From: Henckelia pumila | Lineage: Eukaryota > Streptophyta > Magnoliopsida > Lamiales > Gesneriaceae | Length of the DNA stretch: 64,000 nucleotides | Assembly (NCBI RefSeq): GCF_033568475.1 | Contig: NC_133123.1 | Span: 139,578,062-139,642,061, forward strand | Direction: 5' to 3' | In this document: positions 1 through 10,924 of the stretch, one piece after another | Position numbering within the stretch: the stretch's first letter is position 1 | How the letters are laid out: every line of letters begins with the position of its first letter | Translations under genes and position numbers: made by a program | The notes under the pieces: generated by a model | What the model was told of the DNA's origin: nothing | What the model saw: only the letters and a program-made list of their open reading frames with translations | The model's database searches: none

Positions 1-608
1 CTCGGCCCAGCACACCACTCTAAAATAAACGGATTGTGTTGGTGATATCTCAACCAGTTGGGATAAAATCTTCTGTAACAAATTCGTGTAACATTCTTGT
101 CTCTTACCCCACTAAATCAAAGTTCAATTTTTCTCTCCACCTAACACATGACAAGAAATGATCGATGTAACAGACAATGTTACGTCAATTTGTAACATAT
201 GGAAAGTTCAACTAGTATATTTTTACAAGTGCAAATAGACGGATTGTGTTAGTGATATCTCAACCCGTTCAGCTAGTCTATTTTAACAAGTGCAAATATC
301 GATAATATGCAAGGCCTCTTTACATATAATCTGCTTAGATTTCCAAATTAAAAGTGAGATAGAGTCTCGAAAACAAGTCAAAGTTTAATAGTACCCTCGT
401 GTGGCATATCTAAAATGGTACACCAAATTATTGCATCTACATATTTATGAACTCTGTTAGAGCTACTTCTACAGTTTCTGCACAACACAAGGGAATGATC
501 GGCTCAATGTTTGATCCCAAGCAGAATCCAGGACTTTGAAGTCGACCTCCAGGAACTCAATGTTTTCTGATTAAAATATCGATCTCCGAAGGCAGATTCC
601 ATCAAACA
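1..608. other. No gene seen; short direct repeats
   Basis: No convincing coding exon. A roughly 25-base phrase around 'ggattgtgttggtgatatc' occurs near 31 and again near 241, and a second phrase ending 'acaagtgcaaata' occurs near 208 and 280, so the first 300 bases hold a small degenerate direct duplication. The rest would be the 3' flank or 3' UTR of the minus-strand RopGEF exon that follows. Confidence 0.4.
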
Positions 609-926
609 CTAGAAACTAGGTTGGCTTCCTGCATGTCGTGATCTCCTGGGCCTTTGAGACCCTAACATTGAGAAACGACATGGAGATCCCGTCTGTGATG
701 ATGAACTAGAGCTTTGGTCAATGAATGGCATAGGAGAAATTTGGTTGTGTGGATCACGAGAACAGGTTATTATTCCCCTCCGGTTGTGCAATAATAATGA
801 TTCTGCCATCACACGTTGTTTTGTGGCATCATCTACGTATAGAAGATCATCAATTCTTGCCATTAAGTTAAAGGCTAAGCTCTCCATTACTCTGGAATAG
901 CTTTCAAGGATCGACTGTCCGACATC
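609..926 (-). CDS. RopGEF (PRONE domain) C-terminal exon, rest of gene absent
   Basis: The translated exon begins [13 protein letters not shown], runs into [19 protein letters not shown] and ends in a Ser/Arg-rich tail and a TAG stop at 609-611. This is the end of the PRONE domain of plant Rop guanine nucleotide exchange factors, which activate ROP/RAC small GTPases at the plasma membrane. The exon start is set by a pyrimidine-rich acceptor ending CCAG directly before GATGTC; the in-frame ATG slightly upstream lies inside that intron tail and is probably not a start. A full RopGEF is about 500-600 residues, and the upstream exons carrying most of the catalytic PRONE fold should lie at higher coordinates. 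I found none in the AT-rich DNA beyond 950. It is therefore either the last exon after a very long intron or a stranded 3' fragment. Family identity is clear; function as a gene is doubtful. Confidence 0.7.
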   Translation of the reverse strand, partial: DVGQSILESYSRVMESLAFNLMARIDDLLYVDDATKQRVMAESLLLHNRRGIITCSRDPHNQISPMPFIDQSSSSSSQTGSPCRFSMLGSQRPRRSRHAGSQPSF

Positions 927-2606
927 CTGGATGAAGAAGAAACCGAACATTTGGTCACAGATGATTTGATTAATTGGGAATGAAATATTTGACCTTTTTA
1001 AAGATGAACTTGAAATGTATATGTTTGGTGTATTTCAATTCCAACATAATTATCATTGCATTGGTATAGATTAACAAGATATTTGAAATCAACTCAACAC
1101 AAATTCATCCGAACAACCAGATAGATTTCAAACCATCGATCGAAACACAACCTAAGATCGATCATTTCAATTTTGAGTTTTTTTACTAAACAAGCTCCCT
1201 AACATAAAGGTATATATATTGTTTTAGAATGAATGCTGTTAATTTTGCAAGATTGATCCGAAAATAGGAAAATATTTTGCTGGCTGGATTGGAGCGAGGA
1301 GAGGTCACAACAGGTGGATTTTCCAGCTACACTATTATAAGCAATCATTTAACGGTGCCGACGCATGAACTACAAGAAATGCTCCAATTATTATTATGTA
1401 AAAGGAAACTTAGCTTTCTAATTTATTATATCAATTAATGAGTATGCATGCTCGTATTTAATTATGTTCTTTACCTAAAATCATTATTATTTCTTCTATA
1501 TTTTAAAAATAAATTATTAAGAAAGGTTTTACTGTGCTCCATGTATTTTGATTATATTATATTATTTATAAATATAAAATTAATACAAATATGCAAGTTC
1601 CATACATCCCATGAGTTAACTGGTGAGATTTATAACCAAATTAGTTTTATGACAACTAAAAATCAATAGTAGTCAAAATAAAATGGGAGTAAAAAACTCT
1701 AAAATCATTATGATGAAACAATTAAAATTAAAGTAGAATTCAAGCTTGCAGAAACCATTTAGGTAAATTGAATTGGAAGAATAATTCAGAGGAAAGTTTG
1801 GGGTCACCATTATTAAATTTGAAATTATTATCAATAATTTTGTATGATCTCACCGTCATTCTCATAATATTATACTCACAAAAAGTTGTACTGTGTATTA
1901 TTTCGTTTTCATTATGTTGGACCCTCATATTTTATGAGAGGCATACCCCATTTTAAAGAAAACGAGGATCATGATCATTTCACCATGTATTTATATGGGA
2001 TAAAACACGCTCTCTATAATATAGAAAATGTTAGAAAGTACAAGCAAACTACGTACACACACTTGATATTACTAGAAAAAAGAACGTTTGATGCACGTTA
2101 ATTATACTAATGAAATATAATATGAATTAAAAACATATATAGTTAAAAAATTTAATCTCTAAAGCGTGTGTTATTAGCAAATGATAATATAATAAACATA
2201 TATAATACATATGGAACAATATAGATTGAACAATTATTTTAAAAAAATTTATCCACCGATACATCATACAATAAAAAAAGAGTAACGAAACAGAATAAAT
2301 CAACAATTTAGATAGATAAATTATGAAAACTAATGATCACATTAATATGTATCAAACTATAATGTTCATAACTAACTAATAAAGTGTGTCTATCAAAGAA
2401 GTTGAACATATAACATTAAATAAAATTATCTACGATCTTGTTAATTTCTTTGGTACATTTATATGGAAGAGATAAATAATTTATTTTTAATTTTTCATAA
2501 TTATTGGTTCTTAATGTTATTTAGGTAGAAACTATTTGATATTGAACTATCCTTTTATTACTTTAATTTAATTTAACTTTTAGTATACCGTGATACTTGG
2601 TTTATT
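927..2606. other. AT-rich intergenic DNA, no gene seen
   Basis: About 1.7 kb of AT-rich sequence. The short open frames here (for example near 1448-1669 and 1740-2101) have low-complexity composition, overlap each other on both strands and match no family I recognise. No terminal inverted repeats or RNA genes were recognised. Confidence 0.4.
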
Positions 2607-3230
2607 ACAAATGAATTAGAATATTAATAAAAAAAATTGACTAAGAATTAAGATTGTTTTCTTTATTTTCAGATTTTATAATTTTACAAATGAATTAGAA
2701 TATTAATAAAAAAAATTTGACTAAGAATTAAGATTGTTTTCTTGATTTTCAAATTGTATAATTTTAGATAATGATTATATAATATAATTAGATGGTATTC
2801 TTTTAATTATAATCATGATGTCATTTTATGAACTCCATTTAATAAATTCTATATTAAACTAACTATACATTTTGTTGGGTATTAAGCTAGCACAATTATA
2901 TCTCAAATTTATATGATATAATAAATTATAAATGTGAAAATAGAATAAACCATATAAAATATCGCTATAGTTTTAGGTTTTTTTTTCTGATTTTCAATTT
3001 TTATAATTTTAGATAATGATTATATAATATAATTAGATGATATTCTTCTAACTACAATCATGATGTCATTTTACGAACTCCATTTAATAAATTCTAAATT
3101 AAATTAACTATATATTATGGTGGGTACAATTAAGTTAGGACAATTATATCACTCAAAATAATATGATATAATAAATTATAAAATGTGAAAACAGAATAAA
3201 CCATTGAAAATATCGAAATAGTTTTAATTA
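2607..3230. repeat. AT-rich direct repeats (about 79 bp and about 245 bp periods)
   Basis: A block starting 'acaaatgaattagaatatt' at about 2607 recurs at about 2685. A longer block starting 'ttttagataatgattatat' near 2760 recurs near 3005 and stays alignable through 'gtgaaaacagaataaacca', with scattered substitutions. These are successive local tandem duplications with no coding content. Confidence 0.6.
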
Positions 3231-3404
3231 TTTATTATTATTTTTATTTTATCAATAGTTAATTATTTATCCATTAGAGCAGTGTAATTTCCAACTAATT
3301 AATTAGTGGCAATGATAAGTTGAAAAATAATGATCCACACTTTTATAAATTCTACTTCTAAGTCCTCTTTATTTTTAGTGGATTAACCATTAAAGCAATT
3401 AAAA

Positions 3405-3975
3405 CATTATAAGTTCAATAATGAATAATTAATAGTTTTTTTTTAAATTTAAAAGACAGGAGAATTTATAGTGATCTACTGCTAAGTTCTCTTGATTTTA
3501 TATGTATATAATATGATTGTAAATTCAAAATAAATGATGTCATATGTAAGTGAATTTAAAGAAATGGACACGTAATTCATATTTTTTTTGTGCATTATAA
3601 GTTCAATAATGAATAATTAATAGTTTTTTTTAAAATCTAAAAGGCATGAGAATTTATAGTGATCTACTGCTAAGTTTTCTTGATTTTATATGTATATAAT
3701 ATGATGTAAATTCAAAATAAATTATGTCATATGAAAGTGAATTTAAAAAAATGGACACATAATTCTTTTTTTTTTGTGCATTATAAGTTCAATAATGATT
3801 AATTAATAATGAATAATTAATGGTTTTTTTTTTAAACCTAAAAGGCAGGAGAATTTATATTGATCTACTGCTAAGTTCTTTTGATTTTATATGTATATAA
3901 TATTATTGTAAATTCAAAATAAATGATGTCATATGTAAGTGAATTTAAAGAAATGGGCACGTACGTAATAGGTGA
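3405..3975. repeat. Three tandem copies of a ~187-bp AT-rich unit
   Basis: Units starting 'cattataagttcaataatga' occur at about 3405, 3593 and 3779. Each continues through 'gatctactgctaagtt' and 'gtgaatttaaa'. Copies differ by small indels in the T runs and by scattered substitutions, as in an old tandem array. No coding content. Confidence 0.65.
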
Positions 3976-4040
3976 ATTTAAAGAAATAGGCGCGTAATTC
4001 ATATTTTTCATATTAAATTGAAGAAAATAAATTAATTGAA

Positions 4041-4245
4041 TAATGCTAGAGTACAACCAATATATCGTACAACGATATTTACAACAATTATGTCGTGATA
4101 CTTTGCTATTATCTCGTGAGATTTTGATATGATATCGTGAGATTTTGCATTCAATGTATCGTGAGATTTGATAAATTAAAATTTTGTATTGAATTTTTTG
4201 TGGTGTAAAAATTGTTGTACAAATTTGGTTGTACATGTAGCATTA
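4041..4245. mobile_element. Small inverted-repeat (MITE-like) element, ~205 bp
   Basis: The left end reads TAATGCTAGAGTACAACC and the right end, reverse-complemented, reads TAATGCTACATGTACAACC, with weaker pairing continuing inward (TCGTACAAC against TTTGTACAAC). There is no coding capacity, so this is a non-autonomous element. I could not fix a target-site duplication, so the superfamily is left open. The end motif TAATGCTA is shared with the element at 31001-31176. Confidence 0.55.
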
Positions 4246-4689
4246 CTCAAATTAATTATGGTAAGTTGAGAAAAAAGTGGGTTAATAATTTGGGAAGTTG
4301 AGAAAAAGGGGGATGAATAATTTGGTGGGGAAAATACCCATAATGTGTGTAATGATATACATATAGAAGTAAAAATATAATATAGATGTATGAGTAATAG
4401 TGAAATATTTATAAACAACATTTCTATCATCTATTTATACTTGATATGTTTATTTTTTTGTTGATAAAAAAAAAGAGCAAAACGTTAATTTAATATGACA
4501 TTTTTAGAATGAGAATAAAAATAATAATTAAAAATATGAATAAATATGAAATAATATTTGATGAAACTCTGATTTTTATATAATATATAATAAAGATTTA
4601 AAAACTATTTATAGTAGTGATAGTAGTAGAATTTTAATAAAATACTAATAATAAGAAAATAATGAATGCACTAAAATTTAGCAGAAATT

Positions 4690-4949
4690 AGTATCTCTTT
4701 AGTGCATTCCAAAAAACATTTCTACAATAATTATTCTTAAATATTTAAAATAATTAATATATGTTAAACTGATAAAGAAAATATAGTAATTCAAATTTTA
4801 TTGGGTGATAAAGAATATTTAAATTATATTGGGTAAATAATTTGTGAAATTGAGAAAAAGGGGGTGAGGAAGTTGAAAAAGATGTGAGTCATTTAGAAAA
4901 AAAGTGGGTCAATAATTTTTAATGAGGGTAAATATGTTAATACACAATT
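4690..4949. repeat. First copy of a 260-bp tandem repeat (intact, 'empty site')
   Basis: The unit starts 'gtatctctttagtgcattcc' and ends '...aatacacaatta'. An almost identical second unit starts at 4950 but is split by the CACTA element, and its remainder resumes at 10245. This copy shows the unoccupied sequence 'attccaaaaaacatttctac' that corresponds to the insertion point. Confidence 0.8.
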
Positions 4950-5739
4950 AGTATCTCTTTAGTGCATTCCAAAAAAAAAATCACTACAAGAAAATCCTGA
5001 ATTAACAACAGTAAAAAGACAACATTTTTAAGGATAAACTGTTGTCTTTTATCTTTTAACAACAATTTTAACGAAAATTGTTGTCTTTGAGAGTTTTTTT
5101 AAAATTGAAGACAACAAATTTTAAAAAATACGCTCATTGACAACAATTTTTGTTAAAAATATTGTCTTTCTGAATTTTTTTAAGGTAAAAAGACAACAAT
5201 TTGAATAAAAATGTTGTCTTTAATTTTTTATTTAAAAAAATTAAATTAAATCTAATATCTAATAAGCGTAAGTCTTTTCCTACATTCATTCTCAAACTAA
5301 GATTTCTCGTGGTGCCCTAACCCAATCTCCAATCTGCCACCCTCGCCGCCCTTAATCCGTCATAAGCAGGCCGGAGATCTTCGTGAACTTTAATCCAGGC
5401 ACAGGCGACATCAACCATGGTATGGATCAAACTTTGCGAGTTCGATTTGTGCAACTCGAAACCTTGCCGCAAATTGAAGTAGTGCGAGTTCTGTTCTTCG
5501 CGAGTTTCAGTTGTCTTCAGCCTTTACCTGTTTTGGCGGGTATGTAATTCTTAATTTTTCGAAGCGATTGATTTTGAACCATGGGCTCTGAATTTATGAA
5601 TTTATGTGGGCATAGATTACCCCCACCATATTTCTCCGCATTCGAAGTTCATTTGGAATTTAATTTTTTTTTCCCTGGAACGATTTTGTATTGCAATCTG
5701 CATTTTAGAAAGGACAATTAAGGTTTTTGTGTTTCTGAA

Positions 5740-7890
5740 ATCAATCTTATGAACACAACAAATATTCAAGATGTGGATCCTAAAGGAGAAAAGGTGTACA
5801 ACATAAATGGACAGGAAATCCATGGATGGTTCGGCTTGGATTACCTCGCCGAAGTCATTTTCCAAAAAGTAGGACGTAAGTTCTTGAAATAATGCATCTT
5901 TTTTCCTTCACTCTTCGATGTAGTAAGCAATTAATTATAGTCTTTACCCCAAGAAATCAAGATTTTGTAACTACGAATTGGTCTGGGTCCTGTTCTCTTC
6001 ATGGTAAAGTAATGATAATAAGGGCTTATTTTGGTTATTGTAGCTGTCTTGATATGTAAACTTCTTCTCCTGCAGTACGCCATAATATATACACAAAAAC
6101 AGAAGTATACGATGGTACACCGATCATAAGTCCTTCCCAGTTGGTAATCAACGGGAACATGCAATTCCACTGAAAATTCCGCCAAGAATGTGGCTGAACA
6201 TTCAGGTATCCCTTTATCTTCGCATATATCTTTGGTTTGCGTTAAGGTTCATAATATGTTTTGGCTTATCTTGAGATGTCATTTTCAGTAGGATTTCTTC
6301 TATCATCAAAATAAAATCAGTCCAGAGAAGTTTCTGCTAGAGAGAACTGATGTATTACCAGAGTTCATCTCATCTCCTGAGATAGGTTTTTTGAAGAGCA
6401 TTCGACCAAAGTTGGGGGCGGCCAAAACAAAAATAATTTTCCAGTTTCTTGCACAAGATGTTCAAGAACCCATGACTAACGAGACGTACGGTTTACTTGC
6501 TAACAAGCTCTCTGTGATCAAATCTATTGCATCTGGGATTTTTGTACCTCAGTCATACATTTGGCCTATGGACAAGGCAAGAGTCTTGTTGCTTGGAACA
6601 AACCTCGTACAAGACTCACAAGCAAGGCCTTACGGTTTACGCTTCGGATTTTGCTAATGATAACTATTTGAGTTATAATTACAGCTACGATCCCACCAGA
6701 GAGTACATTCAATTCTCGAAAATTCTCAATTTTTGGTTGATGGTTTTTTGACAGATTTCCCTTCGACTGCTTCAGAAGCAATTGGTTCGACTTCTTGACC
6801 GACCTGTTATCTGTTGCTGCGAATATTACAATGAATCCTTAATCTGTTATTAGCCTTTTGTTTTCATTTGCTCTTTCTTTAACATGAGAACCATCTTTCT
6901 GATTGCAGGATGTATACCTCAGAATAAGAATGCTTCAAGAGTCATTCCAAGTAAGGAAGAAGAAATCTAATGTCATCCTCTCATAGTGTAGTATTTTGTT
7001 ACTATTGTTATTTGATGATTTTTTTGCCATTTTCTCGATAGCTTTAATCATATCCCACAATGGAGCAAGTGGTGATTTCCCCGGAGCTACTGATCTTGCA
7101 TATCAAAAGGCAATAGAAGACGGTACTGATATAATTGACTGCTCGGTTCAAGTATCCAAAGAAGGAATTGCCTTTTGCTTAGACAGATCAAACCTTATGA
7201 AGACTACTACAGCAGCAACACTTTACATGGACAGATCCACGAGCGTACCAGAAATCCAATCAGTAGATGAATTTTTTCCTTTGATCTCATATGGAGCGAA
7301 ATTCAATCTTTAAGTCGTAAGCTTCTCAAATTTGATGAACATGGATAAATTCTCAGTCCAACCCTTTTATTTTACCTATTTGCGCTGAAACTATTCCTTT
7401 CTTGCAATCAAATTCAGCTCAAATCAAGAGTTTCTTCGACAACGGACTCGTTAGAAACCCTGGAAACAAGAATAAGGGGAAGTATGTGACCCTTCCCTAG
7501 TTCTTGGAACTAGCCAAGACAAAAGCAGTAACTGGAGTACTGATCTTTATTCAGGTGATTTTTCAGTGTCACATTATGCCCTACCTATTTAACTGAATTT
7601 CATCCAATAATATATACGTTCTTTTTTATCAGAATGCTGCATATCTTGCTTCAAACAAGAATCTTGACATAGTCATGAATATGGTGTCCACAGCCCTTAC
7701 CAATGCCTCATTCGATAAGCAATTGACTCAGAAAGTTCTTATTCAATCAGATGACAGCTCTGTTCTACTAAAATTCAAGAATTTTCCTAATTACCAAAGA
7801 GTACTTTACATCAATCCATCAATAAGCGGTGCACCGCATCAAGTAGCAGATGAAGCGCTGATGCAGTTTTCGTGCACAGAGATGTGATTG
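5740..7890 (+). pseudogene. Captured fragment of a glycerophosphodiester phosphodiesterase-like (GDPDL/SHV3 family) gene
   Basis: GDPDL proteins are GPI-anchored cell-wall proteins with two GDPD-like domains. Pieces in order on the plus strand: end of the first domain start (NGQEIHGWFGLDY, about 5800-5850); an exon end reading WLNIQ before a GT donor near 6205; FISSPEIGFLKSI and IIFQFLAQDVQEPMTNETYG (6360-6490); FANDNYLSYNYSYDP (about 6650-6700); LIISHNGASGDFPGATDLAY opening the second domain (7040-7110); DIIDCSVQVSKEGIAFCLD; then LELAKTKAVTGVLIFIQ (7500-7555) and VLIQSDDSSVLLKF (7735-7780). Introns with splice-like borders are retained, so the copy was taken as genomic DNA. Frame changes (for example near 6600) and stops (after 'CNSTE'-like tissue such as 6165-6170 TGA, and the early TAG near 7498) make it a pseudogene. 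The N-terminal signal peptide and the C-terminal GPI signal are not visible. The whole copy lies inside the CACTA element. Confidence 0.85.
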
Positions 7891-8376
7891 TACGTGTACG
7901 TGTCTTCTTTTAAAAGATTTGCATGTCTTTAGAAATTCTTATGAGTTGGCGTATGTTTAAAGAGTTTTTTCATTTTTCATTTCTGGCCAATAATATGGTA
8001 GATAGTATTTCTTGGTTGGTGTTGCGTTCGTTTAGGATTCATGATCTGCTTTGAACCTCAACATTTTAGATTAGTATGTAAATTTGGTATATCATCTATC
8101 CAGATTTTTCATTGGATCTATGGATAACCATGAGAGGATAATATGGTCTAGTTTGTTTACTTCATTAGCAGCGTGTATCCGAGATTGTTTAATTGTGTAT
8201 CTATGTATGAAACAGAGATCACTTTTCCATTTGTGTTCTGATTTTTGTGCTTCTTTTAGTGATGATTCTTATTTGTTTAAGATTTTTAATGAAGGTATTC
8301 TATATGTTGTTCTCTGCTATCTTGCGCTGTGTACTTTGATCCAAATGTCTGGTTTATTTTTTTTGATCAACTTGTG

Positions 8377-8377
<1 letters not shown>

Positions 8378-8412
<35 letters not shown>

Positions 8413-8414
8413 TT
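8378..8414. repeat. (ATT)n microsatellite
   Basis: About twelve tandem ATT units inside the CACTA element, between the GDPDL fragment and the next exon-like piece. Confidence 0.9.
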
Positions 8415-8557
8415 GTTTTGCATGTGGAATGTGAATTAATTAATTTGTAAGAAATAGATAATGCTTCAAATACGCAAATTAGTATAAAATATCTATGTAA
8501 CATGACACCATGGCTTGTGCCAAAGCTTAAAATTGTGTTGAATCTGTATTAGGTACT

Positions 8558-8842
8558 TTGATGATGCAGTGGATATTGGAAGAACTCGTGCATAAGCCAA
8601 CGGAAATTTCACTAGAGAAAGAGCAAATACTTCTGTATTCTCTCAACAGAATAAAGTCTGTGGAGTGTGTTCTAGAGAAAACAAAGAGGGTAATTAATCA
8701 ATTAATTTTGCTTTATTACTTTTTCAAGAATTTAGGCGGCATGCATTCATTCTTTTGTTTGTTTTAGGTTATAAATGCTACAGTGATAAAGAAGGTCAAA
8801 ATTGCCGAATCCCTGGAAAATATTTGTGATTTCAGATTTCAT
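8558..8842 (+). pseudogene. Exon-like captured pieces of an unidentified gene
   Basis: An open stretch reading ILEELVHKPTEISLEKEQ and NRIKSVECVLEKTKR ends at AGAGG|GTAATT-like donor sequence near 8690. After a TTTTAG acceptor near 8767 it resumes as VINATVIKKVKIAESLENI and ends at a CAT|GTAAGC donor at about 8842. A further charged stretch (KKGLCMIELNKFKKRLKK, CEDECWVDPFEQPLEYV) lies at about 9715-9835. The paired donor and acceptor signals and the charged, helix-like composition suggest exons of a second captured host gene. I do not recognise the family. Confidence 0.4.
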
Positions 8843-10006
8843 GTAAGCCATTTTGTTGCCATTAAAGCTACCGTATTATATTTTAACTTCCCACCAATTT
8901 GTATGTACCAAGTATTTCAAGTGTATTCATTAGATTTATATATTTACCATTGCAACTAAGTTTTAGGGCTTTCATTTTGCAGCGAAGATGATTGTTTTGT
9001 TAAGCTTGTGGGTGGTTAAAATTCGAGCAAGTTTGCAAACCACCAGCCGGTTAGTTTATGGTTCAGAAAATTTAATTTGACTTTCTGAAAATTCATTAAA
9101 TTAGAGTTAGGTTGATCATCACTTGTCCATTACTGAGGGATGATAGTGAAGTAGCATGTGCCATGCATCTAGATAGTTATGGAAAAATGTAAATAAAGTG
9201 TTGTGAGAGCATAGTATGTGCGTGTAAATAGATATTGTTATATGCATTGTTATACATGTGCTTACTTGTTACTCCACTCCAAGTAGATATTGAAGTTCAA
9301 TGACAAATCATAGATAATGAATTATTATTGAACCAACCTTTGGTTCAAAAAAAAATTGAGGTACATGCATTGTTATACATATATATATGCTTACTAGTCA
9401 GTACGCTTGTTGGCTTCCCTAAGAAAGCTCAGGTCAACTAGTAATTCGCTGCTAATTTATTGAATTAGAGATTTATGTGGTTTTAGTGTTGCTCTGTAGC
9501 TTCCTGTTTCCTTTTTCCATATCCACATGATCTGCGTTTTCCAAGTTATTCTTATGTAAAATTTGATAATTTTTTCAACAATATCAAAGAATCGAGGATT
9601 TGCGAAAAAAGATTGATAAACTTATTGATTAAGTTTTGATAAGTAATAATTAATTTTATGCTAGTATGAGAATATTATAATTGTGTAACTACGTAGAATT
9701 TGATATTTGCAGGTTGAAAAAAGGTCTTTGCATGATTGAATTAAACAAGTTCAAGAAAAGATTGAAGAAAGTTGTTTGTGAAGATGAATGTTGGGTAGAT
9801 CCATTCGAGCAACCATTAGAATATGTCGGAGTTATTAAATTAACTCTTTATACGTGTCCGAATACATATTCAAAATATTGTAAATATTATTTTCTAATGT
9901 TGGAAATTTGTATATTAAATTTTATTTTTGAATTTTGTATTTTAAATTATTTATAATATTGAAAATTTGTATATTAAATTTAATTTTTATTTGCTTTTTA
10001 TTTGAA

Positions 10007-10228
10007 AAAAGACAACATTTTTTATCAGTTGTGATAAGGGGTTTAAAACTGTTGTAGAAGGCTGTGTTGTTAAAAATCACGCTCAAAGACAACAGTTAAA
10101 AACTATTGTCTTTTAAAGAAAAGACAACAGTTAAAAATTGTTGTCTTTGAGCGTGATTTTTAACAACACAGCCTTCTACAACAGTTTTAATCCCCTTACC
10201 ACAACTGATAAAAAATGTTGTTTTTAGG
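10007..10228. repeat. Large fold-back at the right end of the CACTA element
   Basis: About 100 bases ending near 10110 are repeated in inverted orientation from about 10118 to 10226. The arms share 'aaaaatcacgctcaaagac' and 'ggctgtgttgtt' against their complements. The right subterminal region can therefore form a hairpin with ~100-bp arms and a loop of only about ten bases, carrying the AAAGACAACA motif on both arms. Confidence 0.8.
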
Positions 10229-10244
10229 AGTTTTTTTTGTAGTG

Positions 10245-10485
10245 AATTTCTACAATAATTATTCTTACATATTTAAAATAATTAATATATGTTAAACTGA
10301 TAAAGAAAATATAGTAATTCAAATTTTATTGGGTGATAAAAATATTTAAATTATATTGGGTAAATAATTTGTGAAGTTGATAAAAAGGGGGTGAAGAAGT
10401 TGAGAAAGATGTGAGTCATTTAGAAAAAAAAGTGGGTCAATAATTTTTAATGAGGGTAAATATGTCAATACACAATTGGAAAACA
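10245..10485. repeat. Remainder of the second 260-bp tandem repeat copy
   Basis: It starts 'aatttctacaataattattc' and follows the first copy (4727-4949) base by base, with few differences, to 'aatacacaatt'. Just after it, around 10524-10541, is the palindrome-like string 'gcacgtgcgatgcacgtg'. Confidence 0.8.
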
Positions 10486-10924
10486 TGTTGATGTATCCAT
10501 ACTTTTATAGGTACAAATAAACAGCACGTGCGATGCACGTGGTGACACTTTGTTTATATAATATATCTATTTATTATTTTTTATAATTATTGAGATTTTC
10601 ACGGTCTCATAATAAAAATCATATAAACTTTAATTATTAATTATGAAAATCAACTGACATAATACAATGATCATTTTTTTTTCACTTTTAGGCATGTTAA
10701 TGATGAATTTGTATTTTTAATCTTGTAACTTAAATGTTTTTATTTTTAGTCATATTACGATGCATTTTCATTTTTAATCATGTCACTTGTATATTGTTTT
10801 TATTTTGATCATTTAACTCGCATTTTTTTTTTTGATCTGTTGTGGTATATATATATTTTCATTTATAGTCATGTAACTTGTATATTATTTTTATTTTATC
10901 ATTTAACTTGTATTATATCTCTAT

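Larger units (their letters stand above)
4982..10244. mobile_element. Non-autonomous CACTA (En/Spm-type) transposon with captured gene DNA
   Basis: The left end is CACTACAAGAAAATCC and the right end, reverse-complemented, is CACTACAAAAAAAACTCC: the canonical CACTA terminus. The 3-bp target-site duplication AAT lies at 4979-4981 and 10245-10247. Both subterminal regions carry many copies of AAAGACAACA in both orientations (about eight within the first 250 bp), as expected for transposase-binding subterminal repeats of this superfamily. The interior shows no transposase (TNP2-like) coding region. Instead it holds a decayed GDPDL gene fragment and further exon-like pieces. The element is about 5.3 kb and would depend on a transposase supplied elsewhere. 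It inserted into the second copy of a 260-bp tandem repeat. Confidence 0.9.

Noticed and set aside
6566-6781. Minus-strand frame over the GDPDL fragment
   Set aside because: Antisense to clearly recognisable GDPDL text.
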